64,000 nucleotides of DNA from an uncultured bacterium (lineage in GTDB: Bacteria > Bacillota > Clostridia > Lachnospirales > Lachnospiraceae): NCBI GenBank assembly GCA_947243845.1, contig CAMXIF010000012.1, positions 34,555 to 98,554 on the forward strand, read 5' to 3'. Below the pieces are notes generated by a model, which was given only the letters and a program-made list of their open reading frames with translations, was not told the origin of the DNA and did not search any database. This document shows, piece by piece, positions 32,964 through 39,571 of the stretch. A program made the position numbers and the translations under genes. The first letter of the stretch is position 1; every line of letters starts with the position of its first letter.

Positions 32964-33437
32964 TCATACCAATTCAAACACGCCCAGAACCGGCTCGAAA
33001 TATATAACATAGTTGTCGATCGTGACAAAATGGCCATACTTGCTCCGATAGTACCGTATCGCTTCTGTAAGAAATTCTTCTGTTACATCCAGATAATCGG
33101 CAGTATCACTGAGAGAACGGCATCCATGTTTATAAGAATTTACAATTCCTGTCAATCCGATCAGGCGGTTATAGGCCCATCCGCGTGCCCTGAGTTCCTG
33201 GCGCCGGTCTGCATCAGTTGTCTGGCCAACAATATCGCCGACAGTAGTGTGGTAGTGCCCGAGTTCTTCGGCAAGTATGCAGGTGCGCTTGCGGGAAGTG
33301 CGAATGTTCCGGTTTATCCCTATGACATTGCCGTTGATAAGGCCCTCAGCTTTTGATCTAAAATCAGCATTTTCTATTATATAGATGTCATTTATCGTAC
33401 TTTCTTCAAGTAATTCTTCGTATTTCAATCTGATCAC
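32964..33437 (-). CDS. ImmA/IrrE-like protein
   Basis: 157 residues of the ImmA/IrrE (COG2856) type. CILAEELGHYHTTVGDI occupies the place of the HExxH zinc motif; here it reads AEELGHYH, so the first histidine is replaced by glutamate, as in many clostridial phage versions. In other phages ImmA cleaves the repressor to trigger induction. The start is GTG. Its location in the lysogeny operon behind the repressor and HicBA fits that role. Confidence 0.75.
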   Translation of the reverse strand: MIRLKYEELLEESTINDIYIIENADFRSKAEGLINGNVIGINRNIRTSRKRTCILAEELGHYHTTVGDIVGQTTDADRRQELRARGWAYNRLIGLTGIVNSYKHGCRSLSDTADYLDVTEEFLTEAIRYYRSKYGHFVTIDNYVIYFEPVLGVFELV

Positions 33438-33453
33438 CCCAGGTATTATGTAT

Positions 33454-33648
33454 TTAAAACTTATGGTTTATCCCGCTCTGCTTCATGATGGCATTTGCAG
33501 TATGCCTGGATTTTATCTTTGTATCAACAGTCACATGACGTTGGGTTATGGGGCTGTACCAGATGTCATGATCGCCTTTGCCTCTGCGGTAAAAGGTACA
33601 TCCATTTTGGGCAAGGATCTGACGTACTTTCTTTTCATATTCTGCCAT
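33454..33648 (-). CDS. hicA: HicA-type mRNA interferase toxin
   Basis: 64 residues of the HicA fold: VRQILAQNGCTFYRRGKGDHDIWYSPITQRHVTVDTK with the active-site histidine in GKGDHDIW, then RHTANAIMKQSGI. It would cleave mRNA when free. It lies after the antitoxin gene and shares one base with its stop (TAATG), so the two are coupled. Confidence 0.85.
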   Translation of the reverse strand: MAEYEKKVRQILAQNGCTFYRRGKGDHDIWYSPITQRHVTVDTKIKSRHTANAIMKQSGINHKF

Positions 33649-33866
33649 TATAAGAGTATCCTTTCATGCCGCTCTGATTTGATGGTAAGAGAAAAAGGCT
33701 GTTGTTCTGATGAATTTAATGACAAAAGTTCCGGGATTGCAAAGCGTGTACGCTCTACAAGGGCGTCATATGAGCCGGATTCAAGGACGAGTCCAGGGAT
33801 GTCATTGCTGGTGGCTATCCATACAGCGGCTTCATCGTCCCACGTGAATGTAATGATATAATCCAT
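33648..33866 (-). CDS. hicB: HicB-type antitoxin (DUF1902)
   Basis: 72 residues, MDYIITFTWDDEAAVWIATSNDIPGLVLESGSYDALVERTRFAIPELL, the partial RNase-H-like fold of the HicB/DUF1902 group without a DNA-binding tail. GGAGGTACGCACT precedes the ATG. It should neutralise the HicA toxin downstream. Confidence 0.82.
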   Translation of the reverse strand: MDYIITFTWDDEAAVWIATSNDIPGLVLESGSYDALVERTRFAIPELLSLNSSEQQPFSLTIKSERHERILL

Positions 33867-33966
33867 AGTGCGTACCTCCTGATTCTTGTTTTATTGTTTC
33901 CTTATGTCTTATTGATTACTCACTTATGGGCCAGAGGTTCTTATTTTAGTTTTTGCGATAGATGGT

Positions 33967-34404
33967 TTATCTACCAGCATCCGGCCTCTTGAGGTTCGCG
34001 AGGTCATCTCTCATCTTTTCCAGTTCACCGGGCTCATCTATGTAGTCATTGTGCGCGGCTTTGATGCCGAGTGTGTACTGCGGGAGATAAGTCAGTTCCT
34101 CTACGCGCTTTTCAGCTTCGTGTTTTCCGATATCGTTGAGCTGGTTATAGTACTGGATGATTTTGGGTGGTACATGTGAGGGTAATTCCATAACATCAGA
34201 CTTCCCAATAATCCAAGCAGGGTTTACACCCAATGCTGTAGCTATAGATTCTACAACAGGTATTTTTATATTGTTTATTTTTCCATTTTCATAGCGCTGT
34301 ACGGTTGATTTAGTTACGCCTACTTTTTGAGCAATATCATCTAAAGTAGCCGCTCTTAAATCTCTGGCATGTCTTATTCTGTTTCCAATTTCAGCGTTTG
34401 TCAT
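33967..34404 (-). CDS. CI-like XRE repressor
   Basis: 145 residues. An N-terminal HTH_3 domain (IGNRIRHARDLRAATLDDIAQKVGVTKSTVQRYENGKINNIKI) is followed by about 80 residues without a LexA-type protease domain, so inactivation probably depends on the ImmA-like protein rather than on self-cleavage. ATG follows GAGGAG. Its promoter overlaps the first TTGCA operator, implying autoregulation. Confidence 0.87.
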   Translation of the reverse strand: MTNAEIGNRIRHARDLRAATLDDIAQKVGVTKSTVQRYENGKINNIKIPVVESIATALGVNPAWIIGKSDVMELPSHVPPKIIQYYNQLNDIGKHEAEKRVEELTYLPQYTLGIKAAHNDYIDEPGELEKMRDDLANLKRPDAGR

Positions 34405-34433
34405 GCGTCTTTCACTCCTCTGTCTATGATTGC

Positions 34434-34462
34434 ATTATATTACAATGAATTGCACAATGCAA
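34434..34462 (-). promoter_or_regulatory. Repressor promoter
   Basis: On the - strand TTGCAT (34462-34457) and TATAAT (34439-34434) are exactly 17 bases apart. The -35 is part of operator O1. Confidence 0.75.
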
Positions 34463-34528
34463 TAGAAAATTAAAAAAATATATAAAAATGTTGCATAGAG
34501 CTATTGACAAGAAAGTTGCACAGTGCTA
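34450..34528. promoter_or_regulatory. Three TTGCA operators between CI-like and Cro-like genes
   Basis: O1 TTGCACAATGCAA (34450-34462), O2 TTGCATAGAGCTA (34491-34503) and O3 TTGCACAGTGCTA (34516-34528). They share the inverted-repeat plan TTGCAC-x-xTGCAA; O1 is the most symmetric. O1 covers the repressor -35, O2 lies just upstream of the early -35, and O3 lies between the early -35 and -10, so binding would shut both promoters. Confidence 0.78.
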
Positions 34529-34532
34529 CTAT
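34504..34532 (+). promoter_or_regulatory. Early rightward promoter
   Basis: TTGACA (34504-34509) and TACTAT (34527-34532) with a 17-base spacer that contains operator O3. It drives the Cro-like gene and the early genes. Confidence 0.8.
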
Positions 34533-34558
34533 TGAAGCACGAGAAAGGAGGGACGGAC

Positions 34559-34786
34559 TTGATTAACACAAATAAGATTAAAGGAAGAATGGCAGAATTG
34601 CAGTTGACACAGAAGGACGTGGCACAGGCATTAAACCTTGCACAACCAAGTGTTAATCAAAAGATTAACAACATTCGACCTATGGATTTGACCGAAGCGG
34701 AAAAACTGTCTGAATTATTATGTATTCCGTCTAATGAATTCGCAACCTATTTTTTTTATAGAGGAAGTTGCACAGTGCAAAACTGA
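34559..34786 (+). CDS. Cro-like XRE regulator
   Basis: 75 residues. INTNKIKGRMAELQLTQKDVAQALNLAQPSVNQKINNIRPMDLTEAEKLSELLCI is a single helix-turn-helix domain. TTG at 34559 follows GAAAGGAGGGACGG at the correct distance; the frame extended to 34523 overlaps the promoter. It likely competes with the repressor for the TTGCA sites. Confidence 0.8.
   Translation: MINTNKIKGRMAELQLTQKDVAQALNLAQPSVNQKINNIRPMDLTEAEKLSELLCIPSNEFATYFFYRGSCTVQN
34768..34780. promoter_or_regulatory. Fourth TTGCA operator at the end of the Cro-like gene
   Basis: TTGCACAGTGCAA, a full-match operator, lies within the last codons of the Cro-like gene, 240 bases from O3. It may act as a distal site for looping or as a roadblock for transcription. 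Confidence 0.6.
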
Positions 34787-34818
34787 AAACAGACTAACAT
34801 AAAGGGAGGAGAGAAGAA

Positions 34819-35142
34819 ATGCCAGTATTTTTAAAAGTAATTGAAAGCTGTTTTACAGAGAAGCAGATTCCAATCTTAAAACAGGCCCTTCGGACAGGAA
34901 CAAAGGTGTATCTGTACGGAAGCGGCCTTGGGAAATCCCTATTGGCAGAAACATTCCAGAACGCTGGATATGCAGTATCTGAGCCTGGTGATCGTATGGA
35001 CTCATTGGGGGCAACGGAACTGCGGGATGAGGAGGGGCTGGTTGCAATCTGCGTGAGGAACACCCCGAAGGAAAGGATACCAGATATATTTGATATCCTC
35101 TTAGGGTGTCGTGACGAGATCTTAGAATGGGTTAATCAGTAA
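34819..35142 (+). CDS. Small early phage protein with P-loop-like motif
   Basis: 107 residues. VYLYGSGLGKSLLAETFQNAGYAVSEPGD contains GSGLGKS, close to a Walker A loop at the end of a strand, followed by a helix. It is too short for a full P-loop NTPase. The C-terminus is acidic. AAAGGGAGGAGAGAAGAA precedes the ATG. Its 3' end overlaps the convergent gene by 11 bases. Function unknown. Confidence 0.6.
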   Translation: MPVFLKVIESCFTEKQIPILKQALRTGTKVYLYGSGLGKSLLAETFQNAGYAVSEPGDRMDSLGATELRDEEGLVAICVRNTPKERIPDIFDILLGCRDEILEWVNQ

Positions 35143-35434
35143 AGCGAACCTTCCCAACGTTGAAGTACCAGTTAGGCTCTTTGCAATTTGGCACAAGCAC
35201 AGCCCTATATCCGGATTCGATCATAGCTTCCATAAAGCATTGGGAGGTTATGTGGTGTTTCTTATTAGGGCCGGTCAAACGATTGAACCTTGCTTTGAGG
35301 CCGTAAGCCGTGTGGTGGCGATTGATGTTCTGTACCTTTTTAAAACTTTCATCAATGTAATTTAGGAGCATAATTCGGTCTTCTTGGCACAGATCAGCGA
35401 GAGAATCTGCATTTGGCATCGTTTGTTCATTCAT
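35132..35434 (-). CDS. Hypothetical early phage protein
   Basis: 100 residues, cytoplasmic, with a helical N-terminal part (DSLADLCQEDRIMLLNYIDESFKKV) and a basic central part (HHTAYGLKARFNRLTGPNKKHHITSQCFMEAMIESGYRAV) that could be a winged-helix-like DNA-binding fold. It is encoded against the early direction with its own promoter and hairpin leader. ATG at 35434 follows AAAAAAGGAGAAAA. Confidence 0.6.
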   Translation of the reverse strand: MNEQTMPNADSLADLCQEDRIMLLNYIDESFKKVQNINRHHTAYGLKARFNRLTGPNKKHHITSQCFMEAMIESGYRAVLVPNCKEPNWYFNVGKVRFTD

Positions 35435-35463
35435 TGGTATATTTTCTCCTTTTTTATGTACTC

Positions 35464-35494
35464 GGCTTTGGCAGAAGCCTGTAGGGAGATTATA
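35464..35494 (-). promoter_or_regulatory. Promoter plus leader hairpin, copy 1
   Basis: On the - strand TTGTGGTATAAT (extended -10, TATAAT at 35494-35489) is followed by a transcribed hairpin, GGCTT/AAGCC with a 6-base loop (35479-35464). The same arrangement recurs at 36039-36069. Confidence 0.65.
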
Positions 35495-35533
35495 CCACAA
35501 GAATAATTAAGCAGGTAGTGGGAGGTGAGAAAA

Positions 35534-35812
35534 GTGAGAATCGGAGGAAAAGAGTATTCAGAAATTCTGATCGGTGATGGTGAAAATAATCTGATTGTGA
35601 GCATAACGGATGAGAACACCATCGAAGAGAAAGGCTGCAAGGTCACGTGGATACCGGCCAGGGAGAAGAGTGACAGGATCGAGGAATTGGCAAAACCTCT
35701 TATCGATTATCTGAAGGATAACTACCACCCGTATACTTCCATAGTGATAACACCAGAAAGGGTGGCAGTCATCGAGACGATTCAATCGATACCGGAGGGA
35801 TGCATCGGTTAG
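35534..35812 (+). CDS. Hypothetical early phage protein
   Basis: 92 residues, acidic, beginning RIGGKEYSEILIGDGENNLIVSIT. It has a beta-rich N-terminal half and a helix (SDRIEELAKPLIDYLKDNYHPYT). I place the start at GTG 35534 because GGGAGG at 35520-35525 lies eight bases upstream; a GTG at 35525 overlaps that site. No family recognised. Confidence 0.55.
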   Translation: MRIGGKEYSEILIGDGENNLIVSITDENTIEEKGCKVTWIPAREKSDRIEELAKPLIDYLKDNYHPYTSIVITPERVAVIETIQSIPEGCIG

Positions 35813-36012
35813 TTGACTCTGCTGTATCTGTGAACCTTGTCCAAGCGGGATAGTGCAGATCCGAGGGAAGGCGATCCCAGGAAAGCGCTATATTCAGCTT
35901 GGCTCACATCGTAGTATTGGTATACTGCACCGTCTGGAAATCCTACTTCCATGACATTATTTTCCCAGCCAACAGAACTGATCCGGCTGGATGATACGGG
36001 TTGCCTATGCAT
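35809..36012 (-). CDS. KTSC-domain protein
   Basis: 67 residues. SSSRISSVGWENNVMEVGFPDGAVYQYYDVSQAEYSAFLGSPSLGSALSRLDKVHRYSRV is a complete KTSC domain, named for its lysine-tRNA synthetase C-terminal relatives. Role unknown. ATG at 36012 follows AAAGGGGGC. Like the gene at 35132 it is encoded against the early direction, behind a duplicated promoter-hairpin. Confidence 0.82.
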   Translation of the reverse strand: MHRQPVSSSRISSVGWENNVMEVGFPDGAVYQYYDVSQAEYSAFLGSPSLGSALSRLDKVHRYSRVN

Positions 36013-36038
36013 AATATGTGCCCCCTTTCTATAAACTC

Positions 36039-36069
36039 GGCTGGTGCAACAGCCTGTAAAGGAATTATA
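36039..36069 (-). promoter_or_regulatory. Promoter plus leader hairpin, copy 2
   Basis: On the - strand TTGAAC, a 16-base spacer and TATAAT (36069-36064, extended by TGTGG) are followed by a transcribed hairpin, GGCTG/CAGCC with a 6-base loop (36054-36039). Compared with copy 1 the closing pair of the loop changes from T-A to G-C. Confidence 0.65.
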
Positions 36070-36108
36070 CCACAAGTGTAGGATTGTTCAAACTCAAAGG
36101 AGGATAAC

Positions 36109-36237
36109 ATGAGTGATAGCTATTATGACTGTTCGACATGCATACATCGCCATATACATTTCCCAGATATGAGCGATGATGAGGTATCCATGCAGGAATG
36201 CCTGTGTGATGGTGAGGATTATCAAGAAGGGTAAGGG
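36109..36237 (+). CDS. Small Cys-rich phage protein
   Basis: 42 residues, YYDCSTCIHRHIHFPDMSDDDEVSMQECLCDGED, with CxxC and CxC pairs and histidines that could bind zinc. AAAGGAGGATAAC precedes the ATG. Typical small early phage protein; function unknown. Confidence 0.6.
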
Positions 36238-36309
36238 AAACACCTAGGCAATTTGTACAACCGGTACGTCATAAGGTTTAGTGAAGGAGACTAAGCGGAG
36301 GAGAAGTGT

Positions 36310-36462
36310 ATGGAAAACCAGAAATTTGATATGGAAGTAACTGATGAGCGGCTTGCATTTATGAAAGATCAGTTATTGAGACTGTACGCGGATCAGCTTG
36401 GTATGGAAGTGGTCAGCGTGAAGGTCACACCGGTCAAGAAAGAAAAAGAGGGAACCGCTTAG
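36310..36462 (+). CDS. Small hypothetical phage protein
   Basis: 50 residues, MENQKFDMEVTDERLAFMKDQLLRLYADQLGMEVVSVKVTPVKKEKEG. GGAGGAGAAGTGT precedes the ATG. Helical, no recognised family. Confidence 0.5.
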   Translation: MENQKFDMEVTDERLAFMKDQLLRLYADQLGMEVVSVKVTPVKKEKEGTA

Positions 36463-36484
36463 GCGGTTTCATGGAGGACAAGCA

Positions 36485-36964
36485 TTGAAGAGGATGAGGA
36501 TTATTCTGCTTATAACGGTGATGCTGCTGATACCCAGCAGGGCTGTGCAGGCTACGCCCATGCAGGTGCCGGAGGATGTCAAACAGTTATCCGTTGAACT
36601 GGGCGAACAGTACAACATCTGTCCGGAACTGATCCAGGCAGTGTGCTTTAAAGAGAGCAGCTTCGATCCCAGGGCGGAGAATGGCGGATGCATCGGGATC
36701 ATGCAGGTGAACCCAGCATGGCATAAGGACAGGATGGAACGGCTGGGCGTCACGGACCTGTATGACGTGCGCCAGAACATGATGACCGGTGTCGATTACC
36801 TGCATGAACTGTCGGAGGAACATGAGGATATCAGCATCGCATTGATGAGATATAACGGGGACAGTAGTGCAGAGGATGTGGAGAACGGTACGGGAGATGT
36901 ATCGGAGTATGCCGATAGCATATTGCTGCTCTCAGAAGAACTGGAAAGGGAGAATGGCAAATGA
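36485..36964 (+). CDS. Lytic transglycosylase (SLT domain)
   Basis: 159 residues. A signal peptide (MKRMRIILLITVMLLIPSRAVQA) is followed by an SLT/lysozyme-like domain. LIQAVCFKESSFDPRAENGGCIGIMQVNP has the catalytic glutamate (KESSF) and the GIMQVNP motif, and IALMRYNGD is the third. It cleaves peptidoglycan outside the membrane. TTG at 36485 follows GGAGGACAAGCA. Its position among early genes rather than in the tail or lysis module is unusual. Confidence 0.8.
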   Translation: MKRMRIILLITVMLLIPSRAVQATPMQVPEDVKQLSVELGEQYNICPELIQAVCFKESSFDPRAENGGCIGIMQVNPAWHKDRMERLGVTDLYDVRQNMMTGVDYLHELSEEHEDISIALMRYNGDSSAEDVENGTGDVSEYADSILLLSEELERENGK

Positions 36965-37013
36965 GTGCACTTGTCGTCTTGTGCCTTTTAAATAAAGAGA
37001 GGAGGGAGTAAGG

Positions 37014-37724
37014 GTGAAGAAATACGAGTATACAGGAGAGACACGGACCGCGGGTGCTCTTGGGAATGTCATAGTCAGAAGGATAAGAGCGACTATCTCA
37101 TTCGGGGCAGTGAAAGCTGGCGATCTGGGCGGATGGATAGAAAAGGATAGCAATCTTTCTGATGATGGTAATGCTTGGGTCTACTGTAATGCCAAGGTCT
37201 ACTGTAATGCCAGGGTCTACGGTAATGCCAGGGTCTACGGTAGTGCCGAGGTCTATGGTGATGCCGAGATCTACGGTGATGCTTGGGTCTACGGTGATAC
37301 CAAGGTCTACAGTAATGCCGAGGTCGGCGGTAATGCCGAGATCGGCGGTAATGCCAAGGTCTACGGTGATGCTTGGGTCTACGGCAATGCCAGGGTCTAT
37401 GGTAATGCCGAGGTCGGCGGTAATGCTATTGTCGGTGGTAATGCCTGGGTCGGCGGTAATGCCGAGATCTTATGCGTAAGTCATTTATTAGTGGTCGGCC
37501 CAGTCGGCAGACGGAGTAGTTTCACAACGTTCTTTAAAGATAAGGACAATGGGATCACGGTCAGATGTGGCTGTTTTCTTGGAAAAATAGATCAATTTTT
37601 AGAAAAGGTGGAACAGACTCACGGAAAAAGCAGATACGCACTTGTTTATAGAGCGTGTGTGGAGACCGCCAAGATGCAGATCGATCTAATCCGGGATGGA
37701 AAGGAGGACGACCATGGGATATAA
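37014..37724 (+). CDS. Hexapeptide-repeat (left-handed beta-helix) protein
   Basis: 236 residues. After an N-terminal region (residues 1-45) come about 17 hexapeptides of the type NAxVYG or NAxVGG (residues about 50-152), forming a left-handed parallel beta-helix. A C-terminal domain of about 75 residues follows (HLLVVGPVGRRSSFTTFFKDKDNGITVRCGCFLGKIDQFLEKVEQTHG). Such proteins occur in clostridial phages and resemble acyltransferase or carbonic-anhydrase helices, but no catalytic histidine is identifiable. AGAGGAGGGAGTAAGG precedes the GTG. Confidence 0.7.
   Translation: MKKYEYTGETRTAGALGNVIVRRIRATISFGAVKAGDLGGWIEKDSNLSDDGNAWVYCNAKVYCNARVYGNARVYGSAEVYGDAEIYGDAWVYGDTKVYSNAEVGGNAEIGGNAKVYGDAWVYGNARVYGNAEVGGNAIVGGNAWVGGNAEILCVSHLLVVGPVGRRSSFTTFFKDKDNGITVRCGCFLGKIDQFLEKVEQTHGKSRYALVYRACVETAKMQIDLIRDGKEDDHGI
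37160..37470 (+). repeat. 18-bp tandem coding repeats
   Basis: Units close to GGTAATGCCAGGGTCTAC repeat about 17 times without interruption. Neighbouring units are often identical, which indicates recent slippage or unequal exchange. Each unit encodes one turn-forming hexapeptide. Confidence 0.85.
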
Positions 37725-37869
37725 GACATGCCCATACTGCGGGGCGCATCTGGATCCGGGTGAGATATGTGACTGCCAGGATGAGATTGCGATGTCGCAA
37801 CGGGAAGAACAGAGTAAGGGTAACAATGATGACAACAATAAAAAGAAGGAGGAGAAACACGATGAATGA
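37714..37869 (+). CDS. Small zinc-ribbon-like phage protein
   Basis: 51 residues, MGYKTCPYCGAHLDPGEICDCQDEIAMSQ, with CPYCG and CDC cysteines for one zinc, then a charged tail. It overlaps the preceding gene by 11 bases and the next by 8. GGAAAGGAGG precedes the ATG. The peptide DEIAMSQ is encoded by an embedded palindrome also found at 47400 and 47709. Confidence 0.6.
   Translation: MGYKTCPYCGAHLDPGEICDCQDEIAMSQREEQSKGNNDDNNKKKEEKHDE
37787..37800. repeat. Palindrome TTGCGATGTCGCAA, copy 1
   Basis: Arms TTGCGA and TCGCAA around TG, inside a coding region, read as IAMSQ. Two related copies lie about 10 kb downstream in another gene. Confidence 0.6.
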
Positions 37870-38317
37870 ATTTAAGATCAATGTCGAGATCAAGGGACTT
37901 GAGGAGTTGACAGATGCGGTAAGGGCGTTGGTGGGCATACCGGGAGGACAGGCCGTTCCTGCACCTGCGCCGATTACAGAGGTACCCAAGGCAGTATATC
38001 CGGCTCCTACACAGGCGCCCGCGATCCCGCAGAACTATGTCCAGACGCCTGTACAGCCGGTAACAGCACCTGCCGGGATGGGCATGCAGCAGCCGGCAGT
38101 GCCTGTCACACCGATGCCCGTACCTACCACAGCGGTGGCGCAGACTTATACCATCGAGCAGTTACAGGTAGCGGCAGCAGGTCTCTCCAGCATGGGGAAG
38201 ATGCCGCAGGTGATGGGTATCCTGCAGCAGTTCGGTATCCAGGCGATGACGGAGCTGCCGCCGGAGCGATATGGGGAGTTTGCCGTGGCGCTCAGAGAGG
38301 CAGGTGCACAGATCTGA
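37862..38317 (+). CDS. Pro/Ala/Gln-rich phage protein
   Basis: 151 residues. A short N-terminal domain (NEFKINVEIKGLEELTDAVRALVGI) leads into a Pro/Ala/Gln/Val-rich linker (residues about 28-95) and a conserved C-terminal helical domain (YTIEQLQVAAAGLSSMGKMPQVMGILQQFGIQAMTELPPERYGEFAVALREAGAQI). This layout is common upstream of DUF2800 and DUF2815 genes in Bacillota phages. ATG at 37862 follows AAGGAGGAGAAACACG. Probably part of the replication complex; function unknown. Confidence 0.65.
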   Translation: MNEFKINVEIKGLEELTDAVRALVGIPGGQAVPAPAPITEVPKAVYPAPTQAPAIPQNYVQTPVQPVTAPAGMGMQQPAVPVTPMPVPTTAVAQTYTIEQLQVAAAGLSSMGKMPQVMGILQQFGIQAMTELPPERYGEFAVALREAGAQI

Positions 38318-39570
38318 TGGGAAAGAAGGAAGAAAAAGCGCATGCCCTGTTAGCGGCATCCAGCGCTAAGAAGTGGATACACTGTCCGCCTTCAGCCAGG
38401 CTTGAAGCGAGTATTCCGGAAGAAGAGTCGCCTTATGCAAAAGAAGGCACCCTTGCCCATGCGATTGGTGAGTTAAAACTGCAGAAGCTGTTCACGGATA
38501 AGAACATGACTGACCGTACTTATAAGAGCCGACTGAAAAAGCTGCAGCAAGATGAAGCATACGCATCGGAGATGGAAGGCTTCACAGATGAGTACGTGGA
38601 TTATGTGTCAAACATTGCCTTTGGCTTTCCGGCATCGCCCTTTATCTCTATCGAGAAGAGGCTGGATTACAGTCCCTGGGCGCCTGAGGGATTCGGTACG
38701 GGGGACTGCGTCATCATCTACGGCAAAGACCTGCACATCATCGACTTTAAGTATGGAAAAGGTGTCCCGGTAAAGGCGGAGGGCAATTACCAGCTGGCAT
38801 TGTATGCCCTGGGTGCCTATCACGAGTTTGGGATGCTGTTCCCGATTGAGAACGTTCACCTGCATATCGTACAGCCGAGGATACCGAACAACTCTTCTTG
38901 GAGTACTCCTCTGAAAGAAGTCCTTTCCTGGGGAGAACTGGTCGTAAAACCTGCAGCAGAGAAGGCATTCAAGGGAGAAGGCGATTTCCATCCAGCAGAA
39001 TACTGTAACGGGAATGCTGAAAATTACTGTAAGGCTGGATTCTGCAGGGCCTATGGGAGATGCCGGGCGACAGCAGAAAAGAACATGGAGCTTTTCAAGG
39101 AAGCCTGGGATGAGGGGAAGAACCAGAAAAAACTGCCGCCGCTCCTGACCTGGGAAGAGGCGGGTGAACTGTTAAAGAAAGCGATGTTCTTAAAAGACTG
39201 GGTACAGAAACTCGAAGATGCCGCCCTGAATGAGATCGTATCAGGGGGAGGGGTTCCCGGCTGGAAGATCGTAGAGGGGCGGAGCAACCGGAAACTCTCT
39301 GATGCAGATGCCGCCTTCGCGGAACTGGTACAGGCCGGATACGATGAAGCCGTCCTTTATGAACGGAGACCCATAGCCCTCGGGGAACTGGAGAAGACAC
39401 TCAGTAAGGAACACCGGCAGGATATCCTGTCAAAATATATCACGAAGCCGCAGGGCAAGCCTACCCTGGCACCTGAAGATGATAAGAGGCCGGCCATGGT
39501 CCTGCAGAGGGTGTCAGCGGAGGAAGCTTTCGGCGGGGATAACACATATGTAGATAAGGGAGGGAAATGA
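38317..39570 (+). CDS. DUF2800 protein (PD-(D/E)XK nuclease-like)
   Basis: 417 residues of DUF2800, a Cas4/RecB-like nuclease group. SSAKKWIHCPPSARLE is the N-terminal motif; GDCVIIYGKDLHIIDFKYGKGVPV holds the D..D-x-K nuclease core, followed by NYQLALYALGAY. YCKAGFCRAYGRCRA supplies cysteines for an iron-sulfur cluster or zinc. Near the C-terminus is RVSAEEAFGGDNTY, repeated in the next protein. The start overlaps the previous stop (TGATG). It probably processes DNA ends during phage replication or recombination. Confidence 0.83.
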   Translation: MGKKEEKAHALLAASSAKKWIHCPPSARLEASIPEEESPYAKEGTLAHAIGELKLQKLFTDKNMTDRTYKSRLKKLQQDEAYASEMEGFTDEYVDYVSNIAFGFPASPFISIEKRLDYSPWAPEGFGTGDCVIIYGKDLHIIDFKYGKGVPVKAEGNYQLALYALGAYHEFGMLFPIENVHLHIVQPRIPNNSSWSTPLKEVLSWGELVVKPAAEKAFKGEGDFHPAEYCNGNAENYCKAGFCRAYGRCRATAEKNMELFKEAWDEGKNQKKLPPLLTWEEAGELLKKAMFLKDWVQKLEDAALNEIVSGGGVPGWKIVEGRSNRKLSDADAAFAELVQAGYDEAVLYERRPIALGELEKTLSKEHRQDILSKYITKPQGKPTLAPEDDKRPAMVLQRVSAEEAFGGDNTYVDKGGK

Positions 39571-39571
39571 T

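Noticed and set aside
35434..35500. N-terminal extension MWYN...TGxCxSRVxxKG shared by the frames at 35132 and 35809
   Set aside because: The shared codons are the promoter -10 (TGTGGTATAAT) and the leader hairpin; normal ribosome binding sites and ATG codons follow downstream in both genes.
36961..37013. 16-codon ORF overlapping the transglycosylase stop
   Set aside because: Too short, and its end forms the ribosome binding site of the next gene.
37160..37470. CRISPR-like array
   Set aside because: The units are contiguous, 18 bases long and have no unique spacers; they code for hexapeptides.
37162..37479. Met/Pro/Ser repeat ORF in a second frame of the tandem repeats
   Set aside because: It arises from the 18-bp unit being a multiple of three in every frame; the beta-helix frame has a ribosome binding site and non-repeat domains at both ends.
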